From contig CAIVOW010000106.1 in the NCBI GenBank assembly GCA_903907665.1, forward strand, positions 1 to 24,295: DNA of 24,295 bases, given 5' to 3'. Shown here one piece after another: positions 8,541 through 15,974 of the stretch. The notes beneath the pieces are model-generated. The model saw only the letters and a list, made by a program, of their open reading frames with translations. It had not been told where the DNA came from and made no database searches. Both the position numbers and the translations under genes were made by a program. How positions within the stretch are numbered: the first letter of the stretch is position 1; every line of letters begins with the position of its first letter. The stretch is from an uncultured Actinomycetes bacterium (GTDB lineage Bacteria > Actinomycetota > Actinomycetes > Nanopelagicales > Nanopelagicaceae).

Positions 8541-9164
8541 TTACGGTCTAATCGTATTGGGTAAGTGGGGGCTGGATATACATGCTGAAATTGCCTGTAG
8601 TGGGCTAATTTCGGCTGCTCGAAGGGTCCGAAGTGCCTCCCTCATCGATGCTCCACTAGTAACCAAGTCATCAATCAGAACAACCGATTGCGGGAAGTAA
8701 TTCCCACCTCTCAGCGAATATGCGCCCGCTAGATTGGCAAATCTTTGCGTGTGCCCCAGAAGTGTTTGATCCTTTATGCGGCGATTGACCAGTAGGCCCG
8801 GCCAAACTCGACTCCCAGTCAGTCTGGATACCTCTTGGGCTAAGAGAAGTGCGTGATCGTATCCCCTTCGCCGAATCGCCGACTTGCTCGATGGAATAGG
8901 AATCAATGTGCTGGCTTCAACTATGTGAGTGGCGATTGCCCGTGCCAAAATAGTTCGCGCTCTAGAATCGTAATTCTCTTTAGCTCGTAAAACAATTCGT
9001 GAAATATTTGAAGAATATAACGCCGACGAAATTAAAGATAAACCTTCAATTACATTTATAAACTTTCCGGACCACTCTACTTTGCACTCATCACATAGTA
9101 AGCATGTAAAGCGAGAGCAACCAACACATCGTTCTGGAAAAAGTAACTGCGAAATTTCACCCAT
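8541..9164 (-). CDS. comF: ComF-family phosphoribosyltransferase-like protein
   Basis: A 207-residue double-zinc-ribbon plus PRTase protein. Cysteines at about 13, 16, 21, 24 and 27 (FPERCVGCSRFTCLLCDEC) form the N-terminal zinc site. The PRPP-binding loop VVLIDDLVTSGAS is at about 161-173, preceded by the typical RRRGYDHA segment. ComF proteins take part in DNA uptake in competent bacteria; in actinobacteria the role is not established. In M. tuberculosis the homologue (Rv3242c) lies between lpqB and the secA region. Here it follows mtrB after a 19-bp gap, with no lpqB between. No Shine-Dalgarno precedes the ATG, which suggests expression as part of the mtrAB operon. Confidence 0.88.
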   Translation of the reverse strand: MGEISQLLFPERCVGCSRFTCLLCDECKVEWSGKFINVIEGLSLISSALYSSNISRIVLRAKENYDSRARTILARAIATHIVEASTLIPIPSSKSAIRRRGYDHALLLAQEVSRLTGSRVWPGLLVNRRIKDQTLLGHTQRFANLAGAYSLRGGNYFPQSVVLIDDLVTSGASMREALRTLRAAEISPLQAISACISSPHLPNTIRP

Positions 9165-9182
9165 TAGAGAAGCATGGTGAAA

Positions 9183-10751
9183 TTAAATATCGTCCACATC
9201 AATGTCAAATAAAGCTGGGGATGGAGCATCCTCTGGGATAACAGAAATTGGTTCCTCGCTTATTGGAATTCCTGGAGACTTAGGAAGCGTCAGAACAAAG
9301 TGAGCACCTGCACCGGGACGGCCCCAAGCCTTGAGTGTTCCCTCGTGCAATTGTGCATCTTCTCGTGCGATTGCAAGACCTAATCCCGTGCCGCCACGCA
9401 ATCGAGAACGAGATGGGTCTGCTCGCCAAAATCGATCAAATAGACGTTCCCCTTCACGCTCACTAAATCCGATTCCATAGTCGCGAACGCCTACAGCGAT
9501 TTCGTGGTCTCCTTGCGCAATCTGAATCGTTACTCCTTTACCTTCGCTATGATCAATAGCATTCGATACTAAGTTCCTAAGAATTCTCTCAATACGCCTT
9601 GGATCCACTTGAGCAGTGACTGCATATTCCGGTGCAACAATCTTTAGCTCTTCTGGTGAGTGCAGCTGATCGCACACTTGGCGAGTAACACTCGTTATGT
9701 TTACTTCATGCGTTTCAAGAATCGCTGCCCGGGCATCGAATCGACTTACTTCAAGTAAATCTGTTAGAAGTGTCTCGAATCGTTCAATCTGCGCAATGAG
9801 TAATTCAGCGCTACGAGCTGAAGCAGGATCAAGGTTTTGTCGCGCTTCATAGAGGACTTGTGAAGCCATTCGGATTGTGGTCAATGGGGTACGAAGTTCA
9901 TGTGAGACATCTGAAACGAAGCGTTGTTGCAAACGCGAAAGATTCTCAAGTCTAGAAATCTGTTGCTGCAGCGATACCGCCATCTCGTTGAAAGCTACAG
10001 CTAGCCGCCCGATTTCATCCTCACCTCGGACCACCAGGCGTCGACCTAGGTCACCTGCCGTTAATTCTTCTGCAATTTCTGCGGCTTCTCGAACTGGCTT
10101 AACTATTCGGCCAGTGACATACCAGGTGATGAGGCCAATCAAGAGGATCAGAATTCCACCCGAAATCCATAGCAATACATCAATTAAACTAATGAGTTGT
10201 TTTTGTTGTGTAAGTGGAAATAAATAGTAAATTTCATAATCAAGATTATTTGGAATAGTTATTACAGTTCCGACGGCGATACCGTCAACCGCTGCACCTG
10301 TTAAATACTTAATTTTAATATATTCAGATTGAACTGAAAAATGTTTACGGACTTTGTTTCGAAATTCTGTTGTAATTATTGAAAAATCAAGAAAGTTTGA
10401 ACTTCCCTGATACTTGCTAGAAATTTTGGCTGTTTTTGGCGTTGGCAGCAAAACAACTTCCCGTTGAATGACGCTCGAATTAACATCACCCACGTGAAAA
10501 ATATTGTCGAGAACAGTCTTTAACTTAATATCCATTCGATATGTAGTTGCATCTAATTGACCTTGAGCGTAATTGGATAACGAATCTGCTTCGGATATTG
10601 ATGCCGACATCTTTTCTCGATAAACACCATTTGTAATTTGAGCTGATAGAAAAGTACCAACGACCAAGATTAGAAGCATGCAAAGCGCCACGGTTAGCGC
10701 AGATACTCTGACCAGAATTGATGTACGCCAGCTACGAAGTAGCTTGCTCAT
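9183..10751 (-). CDS. mtrB: Sensor histidine kinase MtrB
   Basis: A membrane sensor kinase of 522 residues. A first membrane helix (about 13-35) is followed by an extracytoplasmic sensor region (about 36-185), a second helix (about 187-212), a HAMP domain (about 212-265), and a HisKA domain with FVSDVSHELRTPLT, placing the phosphorylated histidine at about 284. The HATPase domain shows NLVSNAIDHSEG, DYGIGF and RGGTGLGLAIA. Its start overlaps the mtrA stop by 4 nt. MtrAB controls cell-wall remodelling, division and osmotic response in actinobacteria. The usual third partner, lipoprotein LpqB, which modulates MtrB, is not encoded downstream. The protein is somewhat shorter than mycobacterial MtrB (567 residues). 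Confidence 0.95.
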   Translation of the reverse strand: MSKLLRSWRTSILVRVSALTVALCMLLILVVGTFLSAQITNGVYREKMSASISEADSLSNYAQGQLDATTYRMDIKLKTVLDNIFHVGDVNSSVIQREVVLLPTPKTAKISSKYQGSSNFLDFSIITTEFRNKVRKHFSVQSEYIKIKYLTGAAVDGIAVGTVITIPNNLDYEIYYLFPLTQQKQLISLIDVLLWISGGILILLIGLITWYVTGRIVKPVREAAEIAEELTAGDLGRRLVVRGEDEIGRLAVAFNEMAVSLQQQISRLENLSRLQQRFVSDVSHELRTPLTTIRMASQVLYEARQNLDPASARSAELLIAQIERFETLLTDLLEVSRFDARAAILETHEVNITSVTRQVCDQLHSPEELKIVAPEYAVTAQVDPRRIERILRNLVSNAIDHSEGKGVTIQIAQGDHEIAVGVRDYGIGFSEREGERLFDRFWRADPSRSRLRGGTGLGLAIAREDAQLHEGTLKAWGRPGAGAHFVLTLPKSPGIPISEEPISVIPEDAPSPALFDIDVDDI

Positions 10752-11437
10752 TTTTCAGATGATCCGACTGATCCTGCCTTATAGCCAACACCGCGAACCG
10801 TCAAAATTAATTCTGGGTTGTCAGGATCTCGTTCAATTTTGGAGCGAAGGCGTTGAATATGCACATTTACCAGGCGGGTATCTGTGGCATGTTGATAACC
10901 CCAAACTTCACTCAGCAAAGCTTCGCGGGTGAAAACACGTCCTGGCTCTTTCGCAAGAGCTACAAGTAGATCAAATTCAAGGCGAGTAAGTGGAATTGAT
11001 TTTCCATCACGAGCAATCGTGTGTGCTACTTGATCAATAGCGAGGTCACCAATGCGAAGTGAAGTAATTGTTTCGGCAACAGTACGGCGCAGTCTTACTT
11101 TTAGTCGGGCAACTAACTCTGAAGGATTGAATGGCTTAACCATGTAGTCATCAGCTCCGGCTTCAAGTCCAAGAACTACGTCGTGCGTATCTCCCTTAGC
11201 GGTAAGCATCACGATGGGAACCATCGATTCCTTGCGAATTAACCTGCAAACTTCGATGCCATCGATTCCTGGCAACATCACATCCAACAAAACTAAATCG
11301 GGAGTATTGGCGCGAAAGATTTCCATCACGCCATCTCCATTATTCACAAGATCAACCTCGAACCCAGATCCATTAAGAACAATTCCTAACATCTCAGCGA
11401 GGTCCTGGTCGTCATCGACGACCATAATGAGAGGCAT
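10748..11437 (-). CDS. mtrA: Response regulator MtrA (OmpR/PhoB family)
   Basis: A DNA-binding response regulator of 229 residues. The receiver domain has acidic residues D8-D10, the phospho-acceptor D52 (LVLLDVMLPG), and K101 in YMVKPF. The winged helix (about 130-227) carries LTRLEFDLLVALAKEPGRVF and TVRGVGYKAG, very close to mycobacterial MtrA. I chose the ATG at 11437, which overlaps the ahcY stop as TAATG and gives MPLIMVVDDD, in line with known MtrA N-termini. A GTG at 11455 would lie inside ahcY. Expression is probably by re-initiation after ahcY. It is followed by mtrB with an ATGA overlap. The tmk gene that separates sahH and mtrA in mycobacteria is missing. Confidence 0.96.
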   Translation of the reverse strand: MPLIMVVDDDQDLAEMLGIVLNGSGFEVDLVNNGDGVMEIFRANTPDLVLLDVMLPGIDGIEVCRLIRKESMVPIVMLTAKGDTHDVVLGLEAGADDYMVKPFNPSELVARLKVRLRRTVAETITSLRIGDLAIDQVAHTIARDGKSIPLTRLEFDLLVALAKEPGRVFTREALLSEVWGYQHATDTRLVNVHIQRLRSKIERDPDNPELILTVRGVGYKAGSVGSSEK

Positions 11438-12714
11438 TAGGAGCCGTGCTCCCACGAGTTCAAGTAAAGCTCTTGAGCTGGAGTCAGGATGTCGATGTCA
11501 ACGCCCATGCTGGCAAGCTTAAGACGAGCAACAGTTTTATCAATTTCAACTGGAACATTATGCAAGCCAGGTGCCAAATCCTTTGCTGCCTTCAACAAAT
11601 ATTCAGCTGTCAAAGCCTGATCAGAAAATGACATATCCATAACTGCGGCTGGGTGACCTTCGGCTGCACCGAGATTAACTAAACGACCTTCGGCAATCAG
11701 GAGCAGGCGATTTCCATTTTGCATTACATATTCATCGGTTTGATGGCGAATCTTTGAATTTTTCTGCTTGGCATTCTGCTCAAGCCATGCAACATCAATC
11801 TCAATATCGAAGTGTCCTGAGTTAGCAAGAATTGCGCCATCCTTCATGACCTTAAAGTGCTCGTCACGAAGAACATCTCGGTTACCAGTGACGGTAATGA
11901 AGACATCACCAATTTTTGCTGCGTCAAGTGCAGGTAGTACGCGGAATCCTTGCATCAGCGCATCAAGTGCTTTCGTCGGATCAATTTCAGTAATGACAAC
12001 GTCTGCGCCCATTCCCTTTGCGCGCTCTGCTACTCCTTTTCCGCAATACCCAAATCCAGCAACTACGAATACTTTTCCAGCTATCAGTTGATTCGTTGCG
12101 CGGAAAATTGCATCGAGAGTTGACTGACCCGTTCCAAAGCGATTATCAAACATGTGTTTAGTGTCAGTGTCATTTACTGCAATCATTGGAAATTTAAGTG
12201 CGCCATCTTTAGACATTTGGCTTAAGCGAATAACTCCGGTGGTGGTCTCTTCGCAGCCACCAAGAATGCCTGGTAGAAGTTCGGTGCGAGTTGTGTGAAG
12301 AGTATTCACCAAGTCACAACCATCATCGAATACAAAATCCGGTTTGATATCAAGGGCGGCATTGAGATGTTGGTAATAGCCATCGCGGTCTACGGCGTTC
12401 TTAGCAAATACAGATATTCCATATTCCTGTACGAGCGCTGCGGCAGTGTCATCTTGTGTTGAAAGTGGATTAGATGCGCATAGTGCGAGCTCTGCTCCGC
12501 CAGCTTTGAGTGCGAGCATGAGGTTCGCAGTTTCAGTTGTGACGTGCATGCACGCTGCAATCCGAATGCCCACAAATGGCTTTTCTTTCTCAAAGCGTTC
12601 TTTAATTTGTTGAAGGACTGGCATGTTACGCCCAGCCCACTCAATACGCTTTTTACCTTCGGCTGCTAGCGCTAAATTTGCAATGTCATGTGAAACGGCT
12701 GCTTGTACAGACAC
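11437..12714 (-). CDS. ahcY: S-adenosylhomocysteine hydrolase, short type
   Basis: A cytosolic NAD-dependent enzyme that splits S-adenosylhomocysteine into adenosine and homocysteine in the methyl cycle. Landmarks: H57 in ACMHVTTETANL, NPLSTQDD, D130/131, E156 in GGCEETTTG, K186 and D190 (DTKHMFDNRFGTGQST), and the NAD loop GFGYCGKG at about 220-227. At 425 residues it lacks the roughly 40-residue insertion and the C-terminal KPDHYRY tail of the long mycobacterial/eukaryotic type. It ends in NSWEHGS, like the archaeal/Thermotoga short form. The start is GTG with AGGAG 5 nt upstream. It lies between manB and mtrA, as sahH does near mtrA in mycobacteria. Confidence 0.96.
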   Translation of the reverse strand: MSVQAAVSHDIANLALAAEGKKRIEWAGRNMPVLQQIKERFEKEKPFVGIRIAACMHVTTETANLMLALKAGGAELALCASNPLSTQDDTAAALVQEYGISVFAKNAVDRDGYYQHLNAALDIKPDFVFDDGCDLVNTLHTTRTELLPGILGGCEETTTGVIRLSQMSKDGALKFPMIAVNDTDTKHMFDNRFGTGQSTLDAIFRATNQLIAGKVFVVAGFGYCGKGVAERAKGMGADVVITEIDPTKALDALMQGFRVLPALDAAKIGDVFITVTGNRDVLRDEHFKVMKDGAILANSGHFDIEIDVAWLEQNAKQKNSKIRHQTDEYVMQNGNRLLLIAEGRLVNLGAAEGHPAAVMDMSFSDQALTAEYLLKAAKDLAPGLHNVPVEIDKTVARLKLASMGVDIDILTPAQELYLNSWEHGS

Positions 12715-12724
12715 GTGTGCTCCT

Positions 12725-12745
12725 AAAAAATATCCGAGGCCTCGG
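12725..12745 (-). terminator. Hairpin plus U-tract between manB and ahcY
   Basis: On the minus strand CCGAGGCCTCGG (12745-12734), a perfect palindrome, is followed by ATATTTTTT (12733-12725), the layout of an intrinsic terminator with a short stem. The ahcY Shine-Dalgarno AGGAG (12724-12720) follows at once. It may attenuate read-through from manB. The stem is short, so its strength is uncertain. Confidence 0.4.
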
Positions 12746-12763
12746 GTGATTGATGAGAGGAGT

Positions 12764-14131
12764 TTACCTGATGAGCTGAAGGACCTTATCCCGGACTTTC
12801 TTCATGGTCGCTTCGTTGATTGCCTCTACGTTAAGGCGCAGAAGAGGCTCTGTATTGGAGGGGCGAACGTTAAACCACCATTCGGCGGCGCTTACGGTGA
12901 CTCCGTCTAGTTCGTCAATCTCATAATCCTGCCTAAATGACTCACGAATAAAGGAGAGAGATTCCTGAGTATCTGAAACTTGTGTGTTGATCTCCCCGCT
13001 CAAGACATAACGATTGTAGGGAAGCAACAATTGCGAGAGAGACTTATCGCTTCCAGATAATTCGGCAAGCGCGAAGAGAGCTGCCAGCATTCCAGAATCA
13101 GCTCGCCAGAAATCTGCAAAATAGAAATGCCCTGAATGTTCCCCTCCGAAAACGGCATTTGTTTCTGCCATGAGCGTCTTGATGAATGAGTGGCCGACTC
13201 GCGAGCGAATGGGTTTTCCGCCATTCTCAGTGACAACTTCGGCAACGGCTTTTGATGAAATCAAATTATAAATTATTGAAGATCCAGGTTTTCTTTTTAA
13301 TTCTCTAACAGCTATGAGGGCAGTCAGTGCCGAAGGATTAACTATTGCGCCAGTTTCATCAACAAGGAAGCAGCGGTCTGCATCCCCATCAAATGCCAGG
13401 CCGATATCAGCCTTATGTTTCTTCACTGCCTTTTGTAAATCAACGACGTTTGCCGGATCAATGGGATTAGCTTCGTGATTTGGGAAAGAACCATCTAACT
13501 CAAAGTACATCGGAATGATGTCAACATTTAGACGAGACATAACGGCAGGAGCGGTATGTCCGGCCATTCCATTTCCGGCATCAATCACAACTTTTAATCT
13601 TCGTGATGCAGAAGTTAATTCAGCTCCAAAAAGTGAGAGCAAGAACTCCACATATTCGCTAAGCATTTCTCTCTCACTCACTTTGCCCATTGAGCGAGAG
13701 GAGACCGGGAATCCTTCTACAATCAGATCGCGGATACGTCGCAAGCCAGAGTCTTGTCCTATTGGGCGGGCCGCACTTTTACAGAGTTTGATTCCGTTGT
13801 ACTCCGCTGGATTATGGCTAGCTGTAAACATTGCTCCAGGAAGATTGAGAGTGCCAGAAGCAAAATAGGCCATATCGGTTGAGGCAAGACCAATTCGAAT
13901 TGCATCAAATCCCTGAGAAGTCACACCATCAGCAAAAGCCTGGGCAAGAAGTGGAGAAGAAGGTCGCATATCCTCGCCAATCACAACTGTGGCTGGTTCT
14001 CTTTCTTCTGCAAGGAAGCGAGCAAATGCGCCTCCGAGTGCAAAAGTAAAGTCAGGTGTAATTTCTTGATCCACCAAGCCGCGAACATCATAAGCCTTCA
14101 TGATTGTGTCAAGAAATTCGCGAGTAAACAT
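12764..14131 (-). CDS. manB: Phosphomannomutase/phosphoglucomutase ManB
   Basis: A 455-residue alpha-D-phosphohexomutase interconverting mannose-6-phosphate (or glucose-6-phosphate) and the 1-phosphate, feeding GDP-mannose for glycans. Landmarks: IKAYDVRG-like MKAYDVRGLV near the N-terminus, the active-site serine S105 in FTASHNP, the metal loop DGDADR (about 248-253), the sugar-binding GGEHSGH (about residue 335), and the phosphate-binding RPSNTEP near residue 430. The N-terminus aligns by eye with M. tuberculosis ManB (Rv3257c). The ATG at 14131 is chosen because a TANNNT box ends 6 nt before it, suggesting a leaderless transcript. It sits between DUF3499 and ahcY in an order similar to mycobacteria, and may work with the pyrophosphorylase at 19740. 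Confidence 0.95.
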   Translation of the reverse strand: MFTREFLDTIMKAYDVRGLVDQEITPDFTFALGGAFARFLAEEREPATVVIGEDMRPSSPLLAQAFADGVTSQGFDAIRIGLASTDMAYFASGTLNLPGAMFTASHNPAEYNGIKLCKSAARPIGQDSGLRRIRDLIVEGFPVSSRSMGKVSEREMLSEYVEFLLSLFGAELTSASRRLKVVIDAGNGMAGHTAPAVMSRLNVDIIPMYFELDGSFPNHEANPIDPANVVDLQKAVKKHKADIGLAFDGDADRCFLVDETGAIVNPSALTALIAVRELKRKPGSSIIYNLISSKAVAEVVTENGGKPIRSRVGHSFIKTLMAETNAVFGGEHSGHFYFADFWRADSGMLAALFALAELSGSDKSLSQLLLPYNRYVLSGEINTQVSDTQESLSFIRESFRQDYEIDELDGVTVSAAEWWFNVRPSNTEPLLRLNVEAINEATMKKVRDKVLQLIR

Positions 14132-14137
14132 CTGCCA

Positions 14138-14143
14138 AACCTA
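14138..14143 (-). promoter_or_regulatory. -10 element of a predicted leaderless promoter (manB)
   Basis: TAGGTT on the minus strand ends exactly 6 nt before the manB ATG at 14131. A weak TTTTCA lies 17 nt further upstream. No strong Shine-Dalgarno is present apart from the GG bases of the box itself. Confidence 0.45.
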
Positions 14144-14188
14144 CAGGTTACCTACGGCGTTGAAAAGGTGAATAAAATTAAATAGATA

Positions 14189-14557
14189 TTAATTAGAAGG
14201 CAGAGCGCGAAGGTGGCCCCTTCGGCCTATTTCTTGAGGCGCTGATTCCACAGCATCATTTTCTTGAGTGCGTGTTTGAGCGATCTCTCTGACAGCATCA
14301 GCGATCGCCATCAAATCATCATCACTAGGTCCTGCAATTTCTCCGTCCGGTTCGTGCTTGATTACGCTCCAACCATTTGGAACTGTCAGCGTCAAACTAT
14401 GTTGTAGGCAAAGATCATATGAATGTGGTTCGGCAAAGGTGGCGAGCGGACCTAAAACTGCAGTTGAATCTGCATAGATGTAGGTCAGTGTTTTACTTGC
14501 AACCGAACGGCAACTGGCACGTGAGCACGTACGGCCGGTTCGTTGAACACTTCTCAT
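14189..14557 (-). CDS. DUF3499 family protein (Rv3258c-like)
   Basis: A small protein of 122 residues. The first 65 are the conserved DUF3499 region: C11 and C16 (RTCSRASCRS), then TLTYIYADSTAVLGPLAT, then EPHSYDLCLQH with C50 and H53, then VPNGWSV. The C-x4-C and C-x2-H pairs could bind a metal; this is inferred from spacing only. The C-terminal half is acidic and likely disordered, ending in RRGHLRALPSN. The function of DUF3499 is unknown. It almost always lies near manB and whiB2 in actinobacteria, as here. The ATG has no Shine-Dalgarno but is preceded by a TANNNT box at the leaderless distance. It is separated from manB by 57 bp. Confidence 0.9.
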   Translation of the reverse strand: MRSVQRTGRTCSRASCRSVASKTLTYIYADSTAVLGPLATFAEPHSYDLCLQHSLTLTVPNGWSVIKHEPDGEIAGPSDDDLMAIADAVREIAQTRTQENDAVESAPQEIGRRGHLRALPSN

Positions 14558-14563
14558 ATCGAG

Positions 14564-14569
14564 AGGTTA
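14564..14569 (-). promoter_or_regulatory. -10 element of a predicted leaderless promoter (DUF3499 gene)
   Basis: TAACCT on the minus strand, then CTCGAT, then ATG at 14557, the same 6-nt spacing as for the DUF4389, manB and glycosyltransferase genes. It lies in the 40-bp gap after the DUF5719 gene. No clear -35 is seen. Confidence 0.45.
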
Positions 14570-14597
14570 TCGTGTCGCCTTATCAAAACCCTGTATT

Positions 14598-15974
14598 TCA
14601 ACGCGAAAGACTGTGAACGTCGACAATCGGTAGGGTGGATTTCTCTAGCGCTGCGCCGACTTTGAGAGGTAGGTATGCCAATTTTCCTCCCGACGCACTT
14701 GGAATAATTACCCCCGCATAAACTGGGTTACTTGAGGTGGCTGCGTTCTTGGCGTTATTGGTGAAGGAAACTGTGCGAATACCAGATGTGCCAGATTTGC
14801 CGGATGTGTTAGGAATCCAAAATGCGATATCTGAACCCGTGAGCCGCTGATTCATACTTTTTCCAGCTGAGTTCTTCCATGAGATATTTATGTCAATTTC
14901 TGGCCCGGTGAAAACAAATTTAGGAGCCAAGCCAAGAAAATTGCCTGAGTATGAAATGAATCGCGACACTGGGGAGGACCAAGCAAAATCTCCTCTGGAA
15001 ATTTCGGTAAGCACCCCTGCTACGACTGGCTGATCTGCTTCAACATGGATAGACATTGGCGTCGCAGAAGTGAGATTAGATAGCGGTATATCTAGTACTT
15101 TTCCATGAGGGATTGTGCGTCCGTCAAAGCCCAGAGGCGTAAATGATCCATCACCAGAATTTACTGTAAGTTTGATATTGGCATCCAAAGTTCCAGGTAC
15201 AAGAATTCTAAAAGTAGAGGCGACCTTGCCGGTGGGCGACTGCAGCAGAGCGGGAATGACAAGATCTCGTGATGGAGAACTTTGGGGATTTACAAAATCT
15301 GAACCGAGGAAAGAAAGACCCTTTTTCCGCTCATCGAAGAGGAAGCTAGTTACGCGCCCAGAACGAGTTACAACGTGTAAAACGACTGATTCCTCACCTG
15401 GCACTAGTGCATCTACCAGCACCGAGCGATCTGAATTTGCGGGGACAGAAAGTGAAACCACAGGAAGCTGCGCTTTGGATGAGTATCCAGTAATTTCAAC
15501 AGAAGCTGGGCTTAGCCCGCTGTTAACAATATCTAGCTGCGCTTTACTTGTTAATCCTCCAGACCCGCCAACAAACCATTGATCAGCAATTCCCGATTCA
15601 CAAATCACGGCTCCGATTCCATTGCCTGAGGAATTCAGAGCAAAAGATGTTGAAATATTACTATCAACCAGGAGCGCATTGGATGAAATATTTTCGGTTG
15701 AAGATGCTGATTTATAGAATGAAAGTGATTTCTTTACAATGTGTCGTACTGAACTTCGATACTTGGGAAGAAATACTGTAGTCGTCCCATCTCCAAGCCG
15801 AGGTGGACAAACTGTCGCAGGAAAAACAGCCCGTGAATTTTGAGCTTTTGCTGCATTTTGCGCAACGGGCGCGGCATAAGAAATAGCTAATGCAACTATG
15901 AGGACAGCGCCAGTAGCAAGAATTCTTGCATCAAGCTGATTTCGAGAGTTACGGAAGAACGTTCTGATATCCAT
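14598..15974 (-). CDS. DUF5719 family membrane-anchored extracytoplasmic protein
   Basis: A 458-residue protein with one N-terminal membrane segment (about 17-35, after basic residues), followed by a long beta-rich Ser/Gly/Val-rich exported region. It resembles the actinobacterial DUF5719 family, whose gene regularly follows a large GT2 glycosyltransferase near whiB2/manB. Two cysteines are visible early in the exported part (TVCPPRLGD at about 55-63 and VICESG at about 123-128) and could form a disulfide; this is inference. Repeats of a SVxxxNSGLSPASVEITGY kind suggest Ig-like strands. No enzymatic motif is seen. Its ATG overlaps the stop of the glycosyltransferase gene as TAATG, so the two proteins are translationally coupled and probably act together in the envelope. 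Confidence 0.75.
   Translation of the reverse strand: MDIRTFFRNSRNQLDARILATGAVLIVALAISYAAPVAQNAAKAQNSRAVFPATVCPPRLGDGTTTVFLPKYRSSVRHIVKKSLSFYKSASSTENISSNALLVDSNISTSFALNSSGNGIGAVICESGIADQWFVGGSGGLTSKAQLDIVNSGLSPASVEITGYSSKAQLPVVSLSVPANSDRSVLVDALVPGEESVVLHVVTRSGRVTSFLFDERKKGLSFLGSDFVNPQSSPSRDLVIPALLQSPTGKVASTFRILVPGTLDANIKLTVNSGDGSFTPLGFDGRTIPHGKVLDIPLSNLTSATPMSIHVEADQPVVAGVLTEISRGDFAWSSPVSRFISYSGNFLGLAPKFVFTGPEIDINISWKNSAGKSMNQRLTGSDIAFWIPNTSGKSGTSGIRTVSFTNNAKNAATSSNPVYAGVIIPSASGGKLAYLPLKVGAALEKSTLPIVDVHSLSR

Noticed and set aside
9877..10227. Plus-strand open frame of 116 codons opposite mtrB, and similar antisense frames opposite ahcY, manB, DUF5719 and secA.
   Set aside because: All are mirror frames of well-supported genes, rich in Ser/Arg, with no start signals or family features.
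11437..11455. GTG at 11455 as the start of mtrA.
   Set aside because: It would extend mtrA into ahcY and add residues not seen in MtrA. The TAATG start at 11437 fits the family.
12720..12764. SAH or SAM riboswitch upstream of ahcY.
   Set aside because: Only 49 bp separate manB and ahcY, and only one short palindrome is present. The conserved core of a known riboswitch is not visible.
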